Shown here: in pieces, positions 16,443 to 22,916 of the stretch
Numbering within the stretch: the stretch's first letter is position 1
Layout of the letters: each line of letters opens with the position of its first letter
NCBI GenBank assembly: GCA_001563325.1
Contig: LRSK01000052.1
Location: forward strand, 1-22,916
DNA length: 22,916 nucleotides
From: Candidatus Thorarchaeota archaeon SMTZ1-83
GTDB lineage: Archaea; Asgardarchaeota; Thorarchaeia; Thorarchaeales; Thorarchaeaceae
Reading direction: 5' to 3'
Made by a program: the position numbers and the translations under genes
The notes under the pieces: model-generated
What the model was told of the DNA's origin: nothing
What the model saw: only the letters and a program-made list of their open reading frames with translations
The model's database searches: none

Positions 16443-16793
16443 TCATATTTCTGTGGCCACTTCAGGAGGAGTCCCGAGTACGGATTCGACTGCGATCGTG
16501 ACGATTCGCGCAACACCTTTTTCTTCCAGGTCTATTCCGACTTCCTTCAGAAGCTCGATAATCTCTTTGCCCGTGTTCTTGTCATCAGCCAGAGCAAAAA
16601 TGGTCTTGGAGTAGGGAGTTCTTCCACCAAGTTGAAATTTCAGACCTGCAAATATGGGAACCCTGTAGGCCAGTGCCATTTCAAGAGATTGCGTGTCGAC
16701 GATTGTAACATCCGTTATTCCCATTTCGATAAGGACCGACAGCACATCATCCAAATACTCCTCCTTATTCAGTATGATTATGAGCAGATACAT
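16443..16793 (-). CDS. PII-like small regulatory protein, partner of the antiporter
   Basis: 116 residues from ATG 16793, where the protein begins with a clean first strand (MYLLIIILNKEEYLDDVLSVL). Longer upstream reading is shadow of the antiporter gene. The pattern strand-helix-strand-long loop-strand-helix-strand, the length and 'MGITDVTIVDTQ' (about residues 29-40) match the PII/GlnB-like trimeric ferredoxin-fold regulators. The central loop (about 41-65) has no obvious PII uridylylation tyrosine. The last part, ARIVTIAVESVLGTP, forms the final strand. Genes of this kind recur next to cation/proton antiporters. It overlaps the antiporter gene by 29 nt, so the two are probably translated together. 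The ligand (nucleotide, cyclic dinucleotide or cation) is not predictable. Confidence 0.62.
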   Translation of the reverse strand: MYLLIIILNKEEYLDDVLSVLIEMGITDVTIVDTQSLEMALAYRVPIFAGLKFQLGGRTPYSKTIFALADDKNTGKEIIELLKEVGIDLEEKGVARIVTIAVESVLGTPPEVATEI

Positions 16794-17952
16794 CGTTTTC
16801 CTCCCTGGTTTCTTCAAACTTCGCCTCTGAAGCAAATGACCACTTGAGCAGTGGTGGAGTGACGAAAGCCGTGACGAGGACAAGCAAAACCATCGAAGAG
16901 AATTCGAAAGAGCCTATCAATCCCCTGGACAGCGCCATCGAAGTTACCGCGAGACCAACTTCGCCTCTCGGAATCATCCCGATGCCCACCCGCAAAGAGC
17001 GAAGAAGTGGGAGTCCCCCAACGCGGGCCCCGAGCCCACACCCCACGAACTTGCCCAGAATGGCCACCAGTATGTAAAGAACGAGAAAGAGAGATCTGCC
17101 CCCGCCTATTTCTATCTTCGCCTGAAGTCCCACATGTACGAAGAATATGGATATGAAGAGAGCGTGCCCTATGGTGTCCATTCCACTGAGAAGCCGCCTT
17201 CTCACTTCAGTCCTGCCCAAGAAGAGTCCAGCCAAGTATGCTCCAGTAATTGAGGCCATTCCCGATAACTCGGCTCCACTGGCATAGATGAGTAGTATTC
17301 CTAAGGCAATCGCGAGCAATGCCTGACTTGCCTGAAGTCTCATGGTAAACCGTACAAGCCATCTGAATGTCAAGAGACCCACTGTACACGCAACGAGAAG
17401 GAAAAGCACAATCTTGCCAAAAGAAGCGAGGATCTGGGACCCTCCGCTGACAAGGCCAATAGTGAAGGCGAGTATCAGCACTGCCATAATATCATCGATG
17501 ACAGCTGCTGCAAGGATAGTCCTACCCTCTCGGCCTCTCAGCTTCCCCAGATCAAACAGGGTAATAACCGGTATACTCACACTGGTGGCGGTAAGTGCCG
17601 TTGCGAGGAGTAGGCTTTGGGCAACACTGAAATGAAATGCCAGAGCAACGCAAAATCCCGACACAAAGGGGAAGACCACACCGCCAAGGGCAGTCAACAT
17701 AGCAGGCCGACCTTCTCTCCGCATTCGCACGAGATCGGTCTCCAATCCGGCCATGAAGAGTAGTACAACGACCCCCACATCTGCCAACGTCTTGAGTACA
17801 TCGTTGGTTTCTACCAGGTGTAAGCCAGAAGGTCCAAGAAGCAAACCGAGCACCAACATCCCAAGTACTGGAGGAAGTCCTAATTTCGACGCCAGGTGAG
17901 AGAAAATCTTGGCCAGAATCAGAATGATTGCCGTCCAGAGAAGGATACTCAT
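16765..17952 (-). CDS. CPA2-family cation/proton antiporter without RCK domain
   Basis: 395 residues with about 12-13 membrane helices. TALTATSVSIPV (about residues 118-129) is the unwound-helix motif, and D153-D154 in AAVIDDIMAVLIL is the ion-binding aspartate pair of Na+/H+-type antiporters. IGMIPRGEVGLAV near 310-330 is the conserved late-helix segment (basic residue near the core). KefB/KefC proteins carry a C-terminal RCK/TrkA-N domain; here the protein stops soon after the last helix (about residue 370), leaving a short acidic tail. Regulation may come from the overlapping PII-like gene instead. It starts in ATGA with the dapF stop. Na+ or K+ preference is unknown. Confidence 0.88.
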   Translation of the reverse strand: MSILLWTAIILILAKIFSHLASKLGLPPVLGMLVLGLLLGPSGLHLVETNDVLKTLADVGVVVLLFMAGLETDLVRMRREGRPAMLTALGGVVFPFVSGFCVALAFHFSVAQSLLLATALTATSVSIPVITLFDLGKLRGREGRTILAAAVIDDIMAVLILAFTIGLVSGGSQILASFGKIVLFLLVACTVGLLTFRWLVRFTMRLQASQALLAIALGILLIYASGAELSGMASITGAYLAGLFLGRTEVRRRLLSGMDTIGHALFISIFFVHVGLQAKIEIGGGRSLFLVLYILVAILGKFVGCGLGARVGGLPLLRSLRVGIGMIPRGEVGLAVTSMALSRGLIGSFEFSSMVLLVLVTAFVTPPLLKWSFASEAKFEETREENDVSAHNHTE

Positions 17953-18737
17953 GGCTGCTCAAGGACTCCGCTGTACACCAACACAGGTTTTCCCTCAAAA
18001 ACCATCTGTCCACGATCGACTGATATTGTTGTTTTTGCGGCCGGCGCGGACACTTTCACCCTGTCGCCCACCATTCCTCTGCGATGCGCGATATAGAATG
18101 CAGCCGCTGCGCCAGAACCACAGGAAAGAGTTTCAGATTCGACGCCTCTCTCGTAGGTCCTCACTCTGATACGATCGCTACCAACTACCTGGCAGAAATC
18201 CACATTCGCACCTTCCGGCGAAAGAGATGGATCAGACCTGATCTTCCTCCCTAACCGATTGACATCTATATGCTCAAGCTCATCTTCAAACGTCACTACG
18301 TGTGGGACCCCGATGACGACGTAACTCACGACTCCTCCCAATTGAAGATGCATATCAAGTTCTACATTCCGTGCTTGAGGAAGCTCTGCCTGCGCCCTAC
18401 CCTTAACCATCCATACTTTATATCGAGCGCCCCCCCATCGGAACTCGATCGGATTGCGTCTATCTCCAGTCTCATGAATCCACTGAGCAGCGCAGAGGAT
18501 TCCATTTCCACAAAACTGAGTCTCGGATCCGTCTCGGTTGAAGTAGCGGAGTGAAAACGCAGAGTTCCTCTCTGTTTCGAGCCCGAGCAATCCATCCGCT
18601 CCGACAGAAAGTCTCCTTTTACACATTCGCTTTGCTAAATCGCGAAGGGATAGAGTCGGACGGTCTTGCCCCAGGTCTAATAGTATGAAGTCATTTCCTC
18701 CGCACTGCAGTTTGGCGAATTTCATCCTAACCACCAC
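17949..18737 (-). CDS. dapF: Diaminopimelate epimerase
   Basis: 262 residues from GTG 18737, 22 nt after the gcvT stop; ATG 18725 four codons later is an alternative. It converts LL- to meso-diaminopimelate for lysine and peptidoglycan. The two catalytic cysteines are seen as C76 in FCGNG and C206 in TLSCGSG. GGNDF (residues 13-17), VIGVPHVV, EGANVDF and ERGVESETLSCG match the family; the latter has the one-residue-longer form. An oddity is GNGILC where most DapF have GNG-x-RC: the arginine is leucine here. Function is still likely since both cysteines remain. It is coupled to the antiporter gene by ATGA. Confidence 0.93.
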   Translation of the reverse strand: MVVRMKFAKLQCGGNDFILLDLGQDRPTLSLRDLAKRMCKRRLSVGADGLLGLETERNSAFSLRYFNRDGSETQFCGNGILCAAQWIHETGDRRNPIEFRWGGARYKVWMVKGRAQAELPQARNVELDMHLQLGGVVSYVVIGVPHVVTFEDELEHIDVNRLGRKIRSDPSLSPEGANVDFCQVVGSDRIRVRTYERGVESETLSCGSGAAAAFYIAHRRGMVGDRVKVSAPAAKTTISVDRGQMVFEGKPVLVYSGVLEQP

Positions 18738-18759
18738 TGTTGAGCTCTCTCACAGATCA

Positions 18760-19845
18760 CTACTTGTGAGACGCACTCTTGTAGAAAGGTGTTTTCACCA
18801 CCTTCGCCCTTTCGAATGTGTCTCGCACCTTGATCTCCAATTCTGTACCCTGCTTGTGAAGAGGTACACTTACATACCCCATTCCGATTCCCTTGCGAAG
18901 AGAAGGTGAATATGTTCCGCTGGTCACCAGCCCCACTTTCTCACCTCTGAAGTAGATTCCGCACTGAGGTCTTGGGATACCTTTCTCGAGCTCGAACCCC
19001 ACAAGTCTTCTCGTGACTCCTTCATTCTTCTGTCGAATGCAAACATCGCGACCTATGAAATCAGGTTTGTTCCACCCAACGATCCACCCCAACCCAGCCT
19101 CAACCGGAGTGGTTTTTCCATCCACGTCGCTGCCGTGAAGGCAGTACCTCATCTCAAGCCTCAAGGTGTCCCTTGCACCCAGACCTACCGGTTCTATCCC
19201 CCAACCGCGTCCACACTCCATAATCGTCCTCCATATTCTAGGCGCACTCTGCCATTCCACAAAAGCCTCGAATCCATCATCTCCCGTGTAACCTGTTCTC
19301 GATAGAAGACAGCTTTCCCCCGCAATTTCCGCGTTGGTGAAATTGTAGTAGCGCAAGCTTGAAAGCTTGCATTTACACGTATTCTCCATAACAGCCTCAC
19401 TCAGTGGACCCTGTACTGCCAGAATTGCGAGATCCTCGCTCCTGTTCCTCAGTTCTACCTTCCCCCGCTTCTGTTCAAGCAGCCATCTGTAATCCTTTTC
19501 AGTATTTACTGCGTTCACCACAAGCATGAACCTGTCTTGTAGTCTGTAGACGAGTGTCTCGTCAATGATACCACCAGAAGGCAGGAGGAGAAGCGAATAT
19601 TGAACTCCTCCCACCTGCAGCTTCGAGGCGTCGTTTGAAGTGACGAGGTTCACAAACTCGAGAGCATCTTCACCGAGAACCTCTACTTCGCCCATATGGG
19701 ACACATCGAAAATCCCCACTTTCTGCCTCACCTGCAGATGTTCGTGTAGTATGCCACGAAACTGCATTGGCATCATATACCCAGCAAATTCCACCATTCT
19801 GGCTCCGTTCTCGACATGCACAGGGTAAAGTGGGGTCTTCTTCAT
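18760..19845 (-). CDS. gcvT: Aminomethyltransferase, T-protein of the glycine cleavage system
   Basis: 361 residues, near the usual 360-375. It transfers the methylene group from the aminomethyl-lipoyl H-protein to tetrahydrofolate, releasing ammonia. FAGYMMPMQF (residues about 20-29), DVSHMGE (about 48-54), and the GARDTLRLEM...LHGSDVDGKTTPVEAGLGW block (about 223-256) are characteristic. The C-terminal barrel has the usual GIPRPQCG and GYVSVPL stretches. The ATG follows AAGGGAGAG and lies 8 nt after the preceding gene's stop, so it is probably coupled. gcvH and gcvP are not in the window. Within it, 19353-19370 is a small inverted repeat that I treat as chance. Confidence 0.96.
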   Translation of the reverse strand: MKKTPLYPVHVENGARMVEFAGYMMPMQFRGILHEHLQVRQKVGIFDVSHMGEVEVLGEDALEFVNLVTSNDASKLQVGGVQYSLLLLPSGGIIDETLVYRLQDRFMLVVNAVNTEKDYRWLLEQKRGKVELRNRSEDLAILAVQGPLSEAVMENTCKCKLSSLRYYNFTNAEIAGESCLLSRTGYTGDDGFEAFVEWQSAPRIWRTIMECGRGWGIEPVGLGARDTLRLEMRYCLHGSDVDGKTTPVEAGLGWIVGWNKPDFIGRDVCIRQKNEGVTRRLVGFELEKGIPRPQCGIYFRGEKVGLVTSGTYSPSLRKGIGMGYVSVPLHKQGTELEIKVRDTFERAKVVKTPFYKSASHK

Positions 19846-19853
19846 TCTCTCCC

Positions 19854-20792
19854 TTACAGTCTTGTCGAAATGCCTATCATCAACTGCAATGCGTTTTCAT
19901 TCTCAAGCAAGTACGAAGCAACAGCCGTGTCAAGGCTCAGCATTTCACGAGATACCCCACACCCAAGAGTCAAACAGAAAAGGGTCGGCGCCTGGACGAC
20001 AGCAAAACCGTATCTCACCCAGACCGCCTCCGAGACTTTTTCCTCCATGCCGAAGTGAAATTCAGGAAAATCCGAGTCTTCCGAGCATGAAGATCGCGCT
20101 GTCTCATAGACAAGTTCCACTCTGCCACGTCGGTCTGCACTGATCTCCTTTCTCAATCCTATCCACACCAGAGGAGAATAGCGGTCTATTCCGTAATGCC
20201 GGGCACCCCCATAGATTTCAGAAGATCCCCGAGATACCGCGAACGACCCGCTCACGACTCCCCCACTCACTCTATCTTCCCTCAGAAATAGGTGTGGAGG
20301 AGAACCACTTACATTCACTATTTCACCGGCAAGAATGCCCGTTTCCCAGTTCAGCCAAATCCTATCGGTCAATCTGTGCTGCCACCATATCACGTTGCTC
20401 CAGAGCAGTTCGGAGGAGAAATGAGCACCACTGGACGTGGTGGATTCACAGTAATAGTCGCGCACGCAATGTCTACGAAATCCGCCTATAGAACTCCCAA
20501 TAGGAAAGGATAGCGAGACGTATGGTATGCTCCACAGCGACGAAGAATTGCCCTCTTTTGAGCACGAGCGGTTGCGATGGCTCACGCAGAAACTCGTCTC
20601 AAGCACGGGAGCTTGCTGTGTGAAATACTGGCGAGTGCCGCCCATCGATAAGTCCCGGGCAACTCGATTAAAACGGAGCTGTCCTTCTTCACTGTCGAAA
20701 TGGGCACGGGAATCCACCGAGAAAGGGACTACGAGAGTGGAAGAGATGGATACTGCGATGAGAACTCTCATAGTTCGCGACAATCCGGTCAC
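19854..20792 (-). CDS. Secreted, cysteine-rich putative outer-membrane barrel protein
   Basis: 312 residues from GTG 20792; ATG 20771 (seven codons in) is equally plausible and puts a basic residue and the hydrophobic signal helix directly at the N-terminus. The signal peptide runs to about residue 30 (VDSRA). The mature part has many short alternating hydrophobic/polar stretches with aromatic ends and glycine turns, and a DLSMGGT segment reminiscent of PorV/FadL-like barrels. The C-terminus LMIGISTRL looks like a final strand. About nine cysteines are spread through it. I do not recognise the family. It leads the gcvT-dapF-antiporter operon, an unusual partner. Confidence 0.6.
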   Translation of the reverse strand: MTGLSRTMRVLIAVSISSTLVVPFSVDSRAHFDSEEGQLRFNRVARDLSMGGTRQYFTQQAPVLETSFCVSHRNRSCSKEGNSSSLWSIPYVSLSFPIGSSIGGFRRHCVRDYYCESTTSSGAHFSSELLWSNVIWWQHRLTDRIWLNWETGILAGEIVNVSGSPPHLFLREDRVSGGVVSGSFAVSRGSSEIYGGARHYGIDRYSPLVWIGLRKEISADRRGRVELVYETARSSCSEDSDFPEFHFGMEEKVSEAVWVRYGFAVVQAPTLFCLTLGCGVSREMLSLDTAVASYLLENENALQLMIGISTRL

Positions 20793-20803
20793 GGTCTAAG
20801 ACC
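20793..20803. promoter_or_regulatory. 11-bp palindrome directly before the start codon
   Basis: GGTCT-A-AGACC (odd palindrome) ends one base before the GTG at 20792. There is no Shine-Dalgarno sequence here. In RNA a four-base stem with a three-base loop is possible. A protein-binding site or a start-codon-proximal hairpin would both fit. Confidence 0.35.
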
Positions 20804-20837
20804 CCGCTCGCTGGCCAATTTCATCGTATTACGTTCG

Positions 20838-20849
20838 CCACGGCCGTGG
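20838..20849. promoter_or_regulatory. 12-bp perfect palindrome at the predicted transcript start
   Basis: CCACGGCCGTGG is perfectly self-complementary. It abuts the -10 hexamer (20850-20855) and covers the expected start near 20843, a typical place for a repressor operator. The sequence differs from the palindrome at 20866, so two different proteins may act. Confidence 0.4.
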
Positions 20850-20878
20850 ATGATACCATTTTCTGACCGGACTGTCCG
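20850..20878 (-). promoter_or_regulatory. Predicted promoter of the outer-membrane protein/gcvT/dapF operon
   Basis: CGGACA (20878-20873, minus strand; four of six -35 matches), a 17-nt spacer and TATCAT (20855-20850; five of six). The transcript start would be about 20843, leaving a leader near 50 nt. The -35 lies inside a perfect 15-bp palindrome. Confidence 0.5.
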
Positions 20879-20880
20879 GT
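20866..20880. promoter_or_regulatory. 15-bp perfect palindrome overlapping a -35 box
   Basis: ACCGGAC-T-GTCCGGT is a perfect odd palindrome. It contains the CGGACA -35 hexamer of the minus-strand promoter. Position and symmetry suggest a dimeric regulator binding site. As RNA on the upstream purH transcript it could form only a short stem and lacks a T-run, so a terminator is unlikely. Confidence 0.45.
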
Positions 20881-21000
20881 TGCCCTGCGATATTGAAGAC
20901 GAGCCTCGCCATTCCACAAATGCTGCGGCTTTTCTGCCTCTACATAGTGACGTCCGTCTACGTACCATCACATTCACTGCTTTTCGATTCTTCTATTCTG

Positions 21001-21606
21001 TTAGAGCTTTCTCGCTGGGTCTTTGAATCTATGGAAGAAACCCGAAATGGCCTTGTCGTATTCGACTATGTAGCCAAAGGCTTCCCTTGCAAGCGCCCAG
21101 AGCAGACTCTCCTCGAATCCTTCGTCTCTTTTCATCACCTTCAGAATGTCAGGGTACTGCTTCGGATGAACCAGAACAGCGACGTCTTTATAGTTCTTGG
21201 CTGCGGCACGAATGAGCGATACCCCTCCGATGTCTATATTTTCAAGGGCTTCAGAGAGTCCCACATTCTCTTTTTCCACTACCTTCCTGAACGGGTACAA
21301 ATTGCATCCTACGAGATCTATGGGTGGAATACTATGATCTTCGAGCTCTCTCATATGGCCGGCGTCGTCTCTCCTCGCAAGAAGCCCGGCAAATATCTTG
21401 GGATGCAGGGTCTTTACTCTTCCGGAAAGCAATTCAGGAGTCCTGGTTATAGCCTCGACCGAATCAGCCTCTACTCCGTTCTCTTTTAGCAGCTTCAGTG
21501 TGCCACCGGTGGAAAAAATCTTCACGCCAAGAAGGCGAAGGCCCTTCGCGAAATCGACTATCCCTTCTTTGTCGTATACACTCAACAATGTTCTCTGTAC
21601 GCGCAC
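21001..21606 (-). CDS. purH: Stand-alone IMP cyclohydrolase (N-terminal half of PurH)
   Basis: 201 residues from GTG 21606. It matches the first domain of bifunctional PurH (about 510 residues): SVYDKEGI (9-16), STGGTLKLL (32-40), GRVKTLHPKIFAGLLARRDD (about 63-82), CNLYPF (about 100-105) and IDIGGVSLIRAAAKN (about 124-138). This domain closes FAICAR to IMP, the last step of purine synthesis. The protein stops cleanly at the domain boundary. In the 208 nt after it I find no trace of the formyltransferase half, so it looks like a natural one-domain form. The formyltransferase must lie elsewhere. It has its own leaderless-type promoter. Confidence 0.93.
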   Translation of the reverse strand: MRVQRTLLSVYDKEGIVDFAKGLRLLGVKIFSTGGTLKLLKENGVEADSVEAITRTPELLSGRVKTLHPKIFAGLLARRDDAGHMRELEDHSIPPIDLVGCNLYPFRKVVEKENVGLSEALENIDIGGVSLIRAAAKNYKDVAVLVHPKQYPDILKVMKRDEGFEESLLWALAREAFGYIVEYDKAISGFFHRFKDPARKL

Positions 21607-21612
21607 GGCTAA

Positions 21613-21640
21613 ATAGTAAAAAACTGGTCTTTGAGGTCAA
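21613..21640 (-). promoter_or_regulatory. Promoter of the IMP cyclohydrolase gene, leaderless type
   Basis: TTGACC (21640-21635, minus strand), a 16-nt spacer, and TACTAT (21618-21613). GTG 21606 follows after six bases (TTAGCC), exactly where transcription should begin, and no Shine-Dalgarno sequence is present. The 200 nt beyond, back to nfo, hold no gene I can support. Confidence 0.62.
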
Positions 21641-21839
21641 GTGGAAAAAAGAAAAGATAAGAGCGCGCTATTCAAGACGGATGCAAACGATAATTCCGAG
21701 AAGCGCTGTCGTTCAGCTGCCTTCAGAGGTTCACTCCAGAGTGTCGTGCGGACAGACCCGAAGCTGACAAGCATGGACTGGCGCGTACCCGCAGTGGCTC
21801 GTAAGAAGCATTCTGTCGTGGAAAGAGTCTACTTTCACA

Positions 21840-22682
21840 TCAACTCATGACAAGACTTCGTGCAACACGCATATTTCTGATATCGTCCTCTGCGTCGATG
21901 CGCGGTGTCTCCATTATCGCGGGAAGATGGCGAAGCGCAGGGTGATTCACGATTCCTCTGAAGCCTTCTCTGCCAATGAGGCCTTCTCCTATGTGCCAAT
22001 GACGATCCACTCTCGAGCCAAGGCGTGTCTTCGAATCGTTGAGATGAAGAACGTGGATTCGTTCAAGCCCCACCAATTGGTCAAACTCCGCTAACGCAAT
22101 TTTGAGGCCTTCCTCGGTTGAAATATCGTAGCCCGCTTCGTAGGCATGAGCTGTGTCGAAGCACACCCCGGCCCTGTCAGGATACTCTATTCGTTCGAGC
22201 ATCTGGCCTATCTCCTCAAATCGAGAACCCACTTCAGAACCCATCCCTGCGGTGTTCTCAAGCAGGATTCTCACTGAATTCCCGATTTCGCTCAAACCTC
22301 GGTTTATTGCTTTCGACACATTCTCTATTGCTTCCGTCTGGTCGATTCCCTTTCTCGAACCGACATGGAGGATTAAGAATCGAGAACCCAAGGCCTCAGC
22401 ACGCGTGAGATCTTCCGAGAGAGCCTCTACCGATCTTGAGCTGAGCAGCGGTTCTGAGGTCGCCAGATTCGGCAGGTAGGGCATGTGTACGAACACAGGG
22501 AATATGCCAGCCTGCTCAATCTCTCTCCTGAAGACATCCACATCATTACTCTCGAGAGGTGTCAATCTCCATCCTCTTGGATTACGTGAAAAGAGCTGAA
22601 TCGTCTCACACTCTCTCATTACGGCTCGTTCTACGACCTTCGAGAACCCACCGCTGATCGACACGTGAAACCCAAATCTCAC
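21840..22682 (-). CDS. nfo: Endonuclease IV (AP endonuclease)
   Basis: 280 residues, the usual size. It cleaves DNA 5' to abasic sites using three zinc ions in a TIM barrel. Seen are GFHVSISGG (4-12), the LFSRNPRGW segment (about 30-38), LHVGSRKG (about 110-117), LLENTAGMGSEVG (about 139-151), CFDTAHAYEAGYD (about 173-185), LHLNDSKTRLGSRVDRHWHIGEG (about 211-233) and METP (about 257-260). Together these supply the expected His, Glu and Asp metal ligands. The GTG start gives the normal N-terminus. The codon before it is part of ATG-TGA, so no longer form exists there. Confidence 0.96.
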   Translation of the reverse strand: MRFGFHVSISGGFSKVVERAVMRECETIQLFSRNPRGWRLTPLESNDVDVFRREIEQAGIFPVFVHMPYLPNLATSEPLLSSRSVEALSEDLTRAEALGSRFLILHVGSRKGIDQTEAIENVSKAINRGLSEIGNSVRILLENTAGMGSEVGSRFEEIGQMLERIEYPDRAGVCFDTAHAYEAGYDISTEEGLKIALAEFDQLVGLERIHVLHLNDSKTRLGSRVDRHWHIGEGLIGREGFRGIVNHPALRHLPAIMETPRIDAEDDIRNMRVARSLVMS

Positions 22683-22687
22683 ATCAC

Positions 22688-22716
22688 TCTATAATACCAC
22701 TGTCACCAATTGTCAA
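22688..22716 (-). promoter_or_regulatory. Promoter of nfo, leaderless type
   Basis: TTGACA (22716-22711, minus strand), a 17-nt spacer and TATAGA (22693-22688), inside TATTATAGA. The nfo GTG begins after five more bases. The -35 overlaps the last codons of the preceding gene. There is no Shine-Dalgarno sequence. Confidence 0.68.
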
Positions 22717-22916
22717 CAGAGAGACCGAGCCGCACCACATCCAAAAGGGCAAAGAGAACAAGCTCTTCCGAATAGGGTTCGTCCATGCCAAATGAGACAA
22801 TGATGTTGACGAACCCGTCACCGGCAGAGTCAATGGTTTTGTGTAAATTCTGAAGGGTATCGTAGAGGGTAATCCTTCCCCGGGAGAAATCATCTCTGTA
22901 TTCTCTCAATCTCTCC
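22703..22916 (-). CDS. C-terminal part of an unidentified protein, cut by the window edge
   Basis: An open frame runs from the right edge to TGA 22705-22703, about 70 codons, with codon choice like the neighbours. A TTG at 22909 with GGAGAGA directly before it could be a start, but the frame stays open to the edge, so a longer gene is equally possible. The translation is acidic and partly hydrophobic; near its end comes GMDEPYSEELVLFALLDVV. I do not recognise it. Its final codons overlap the nfo -35 box. Confidence 0.5.
   Translation of the reverse strand, partial: ERLREYRDDFSRGRITLYDTLQNLHKTIDSAGDGFVNIIVSFGMDEPYSEELVLFALLDVVRLGLSVDNW

Noticed and set aside
19353..19370. GCAAGCT/AGCTTGC hairpin with a four-base loop inside gcvT
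   Set aside because: It lies in conserved coding sequence and has no T-run; most likely a codon coincidence.
20789..20977. Open frame after the IMP cyclohydrolase gene, considered as a remnant of the PurH formyltransferase half
   Set aside because: The translation is Arg/Ser-rich with no PurH motif, and it crosses the palindromic promoter region.
21736..21838. Short - strand frame of about 35 codons just after nfo
   Set aside because: No ribosome-binding site and no recognisable feature; its length is easily due to chance.
21641..21839. tRNA or small RNA in the gap between nfo and the IMP cyclohydrolase gene
   Set aside because: No cloverleaf pairing, no TTCGA-type T-loop and no terminator hairpin seen by eye.

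Overview
The window reads as chromosomal DNA from a Gram-negative bacterium. lpxB implies lipid A, dapF implies meso-diaminopimelate, and one protein looks like an outer-membrane barrel. Arginine is written mostly with AGA and AGG, many genes start with GTG, and genes are packed with ATGA/GTGA overlaps. I cannot name the lineage; an uncultured FCB-like or candidate-phylum bacterium would fit, but that is inference. I saw no rRNA, tRNA, CRISPR array, insertion sequence or phage gene.

Left part (1-7018, + strand): a tightly coupled surface-glycan operon. It holds an NMT1/SsuA-like substrate-binding protein, two GT-B glycosyltransferases, a Wzx-type flippase, a FemAB/GNAT-like acyl- or aminoacyltransferase and a third glycosyltransferase. 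It meets a leftward operon almost stop to stop.

Middle (7021-11480, - strand): a HIT/GalT-superfamily protein with its own promoter, then nadK, recN and a CDP-alcohol phosphatidyltransferase as one overlapping operon. From 11763 rightward come a DUF362-ferredoxin protein, ribD and lpxB. lpxB overlaps rho tail to tail (rho is on the - strand).

Right part (- strand): rho has its own promoter and a leader of about 100 nt. Upstream of it is a five-gene operon: a putative outer-membrane protein, gcvT, dapF, a CPA2 cation/proton antiporter without an RCK domain, and a PII-like regulator. Then come a stand-alone IMP cyclohydrolase (N-terminal half of PurH), endonuclease IV (nfo) and the C-terminal part of an unidentified gene cut by the window edge.

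Promoters are readable here: seven TTGACA/TTGACC boxes 16-17 nt from a recognisable -10, and one more divergent site. At four of these (nadK, the DUF362 gene, purH, nfo) the GTG start codon lies only 5-8 nt after the -10 and there is no Shine-Dalgarno sequence, which predicts leaderless mRNAs. Convincing intrinsic terminators are absent, and two convergent gene pairs leave no room for one. The region upstream of the outer-membrane/gcvT/dapF operon carries three separate perfect palindromes on a predicted promoter and leader. No gene-free stretch exceeds 300 bases; the longest is 11481-11762.
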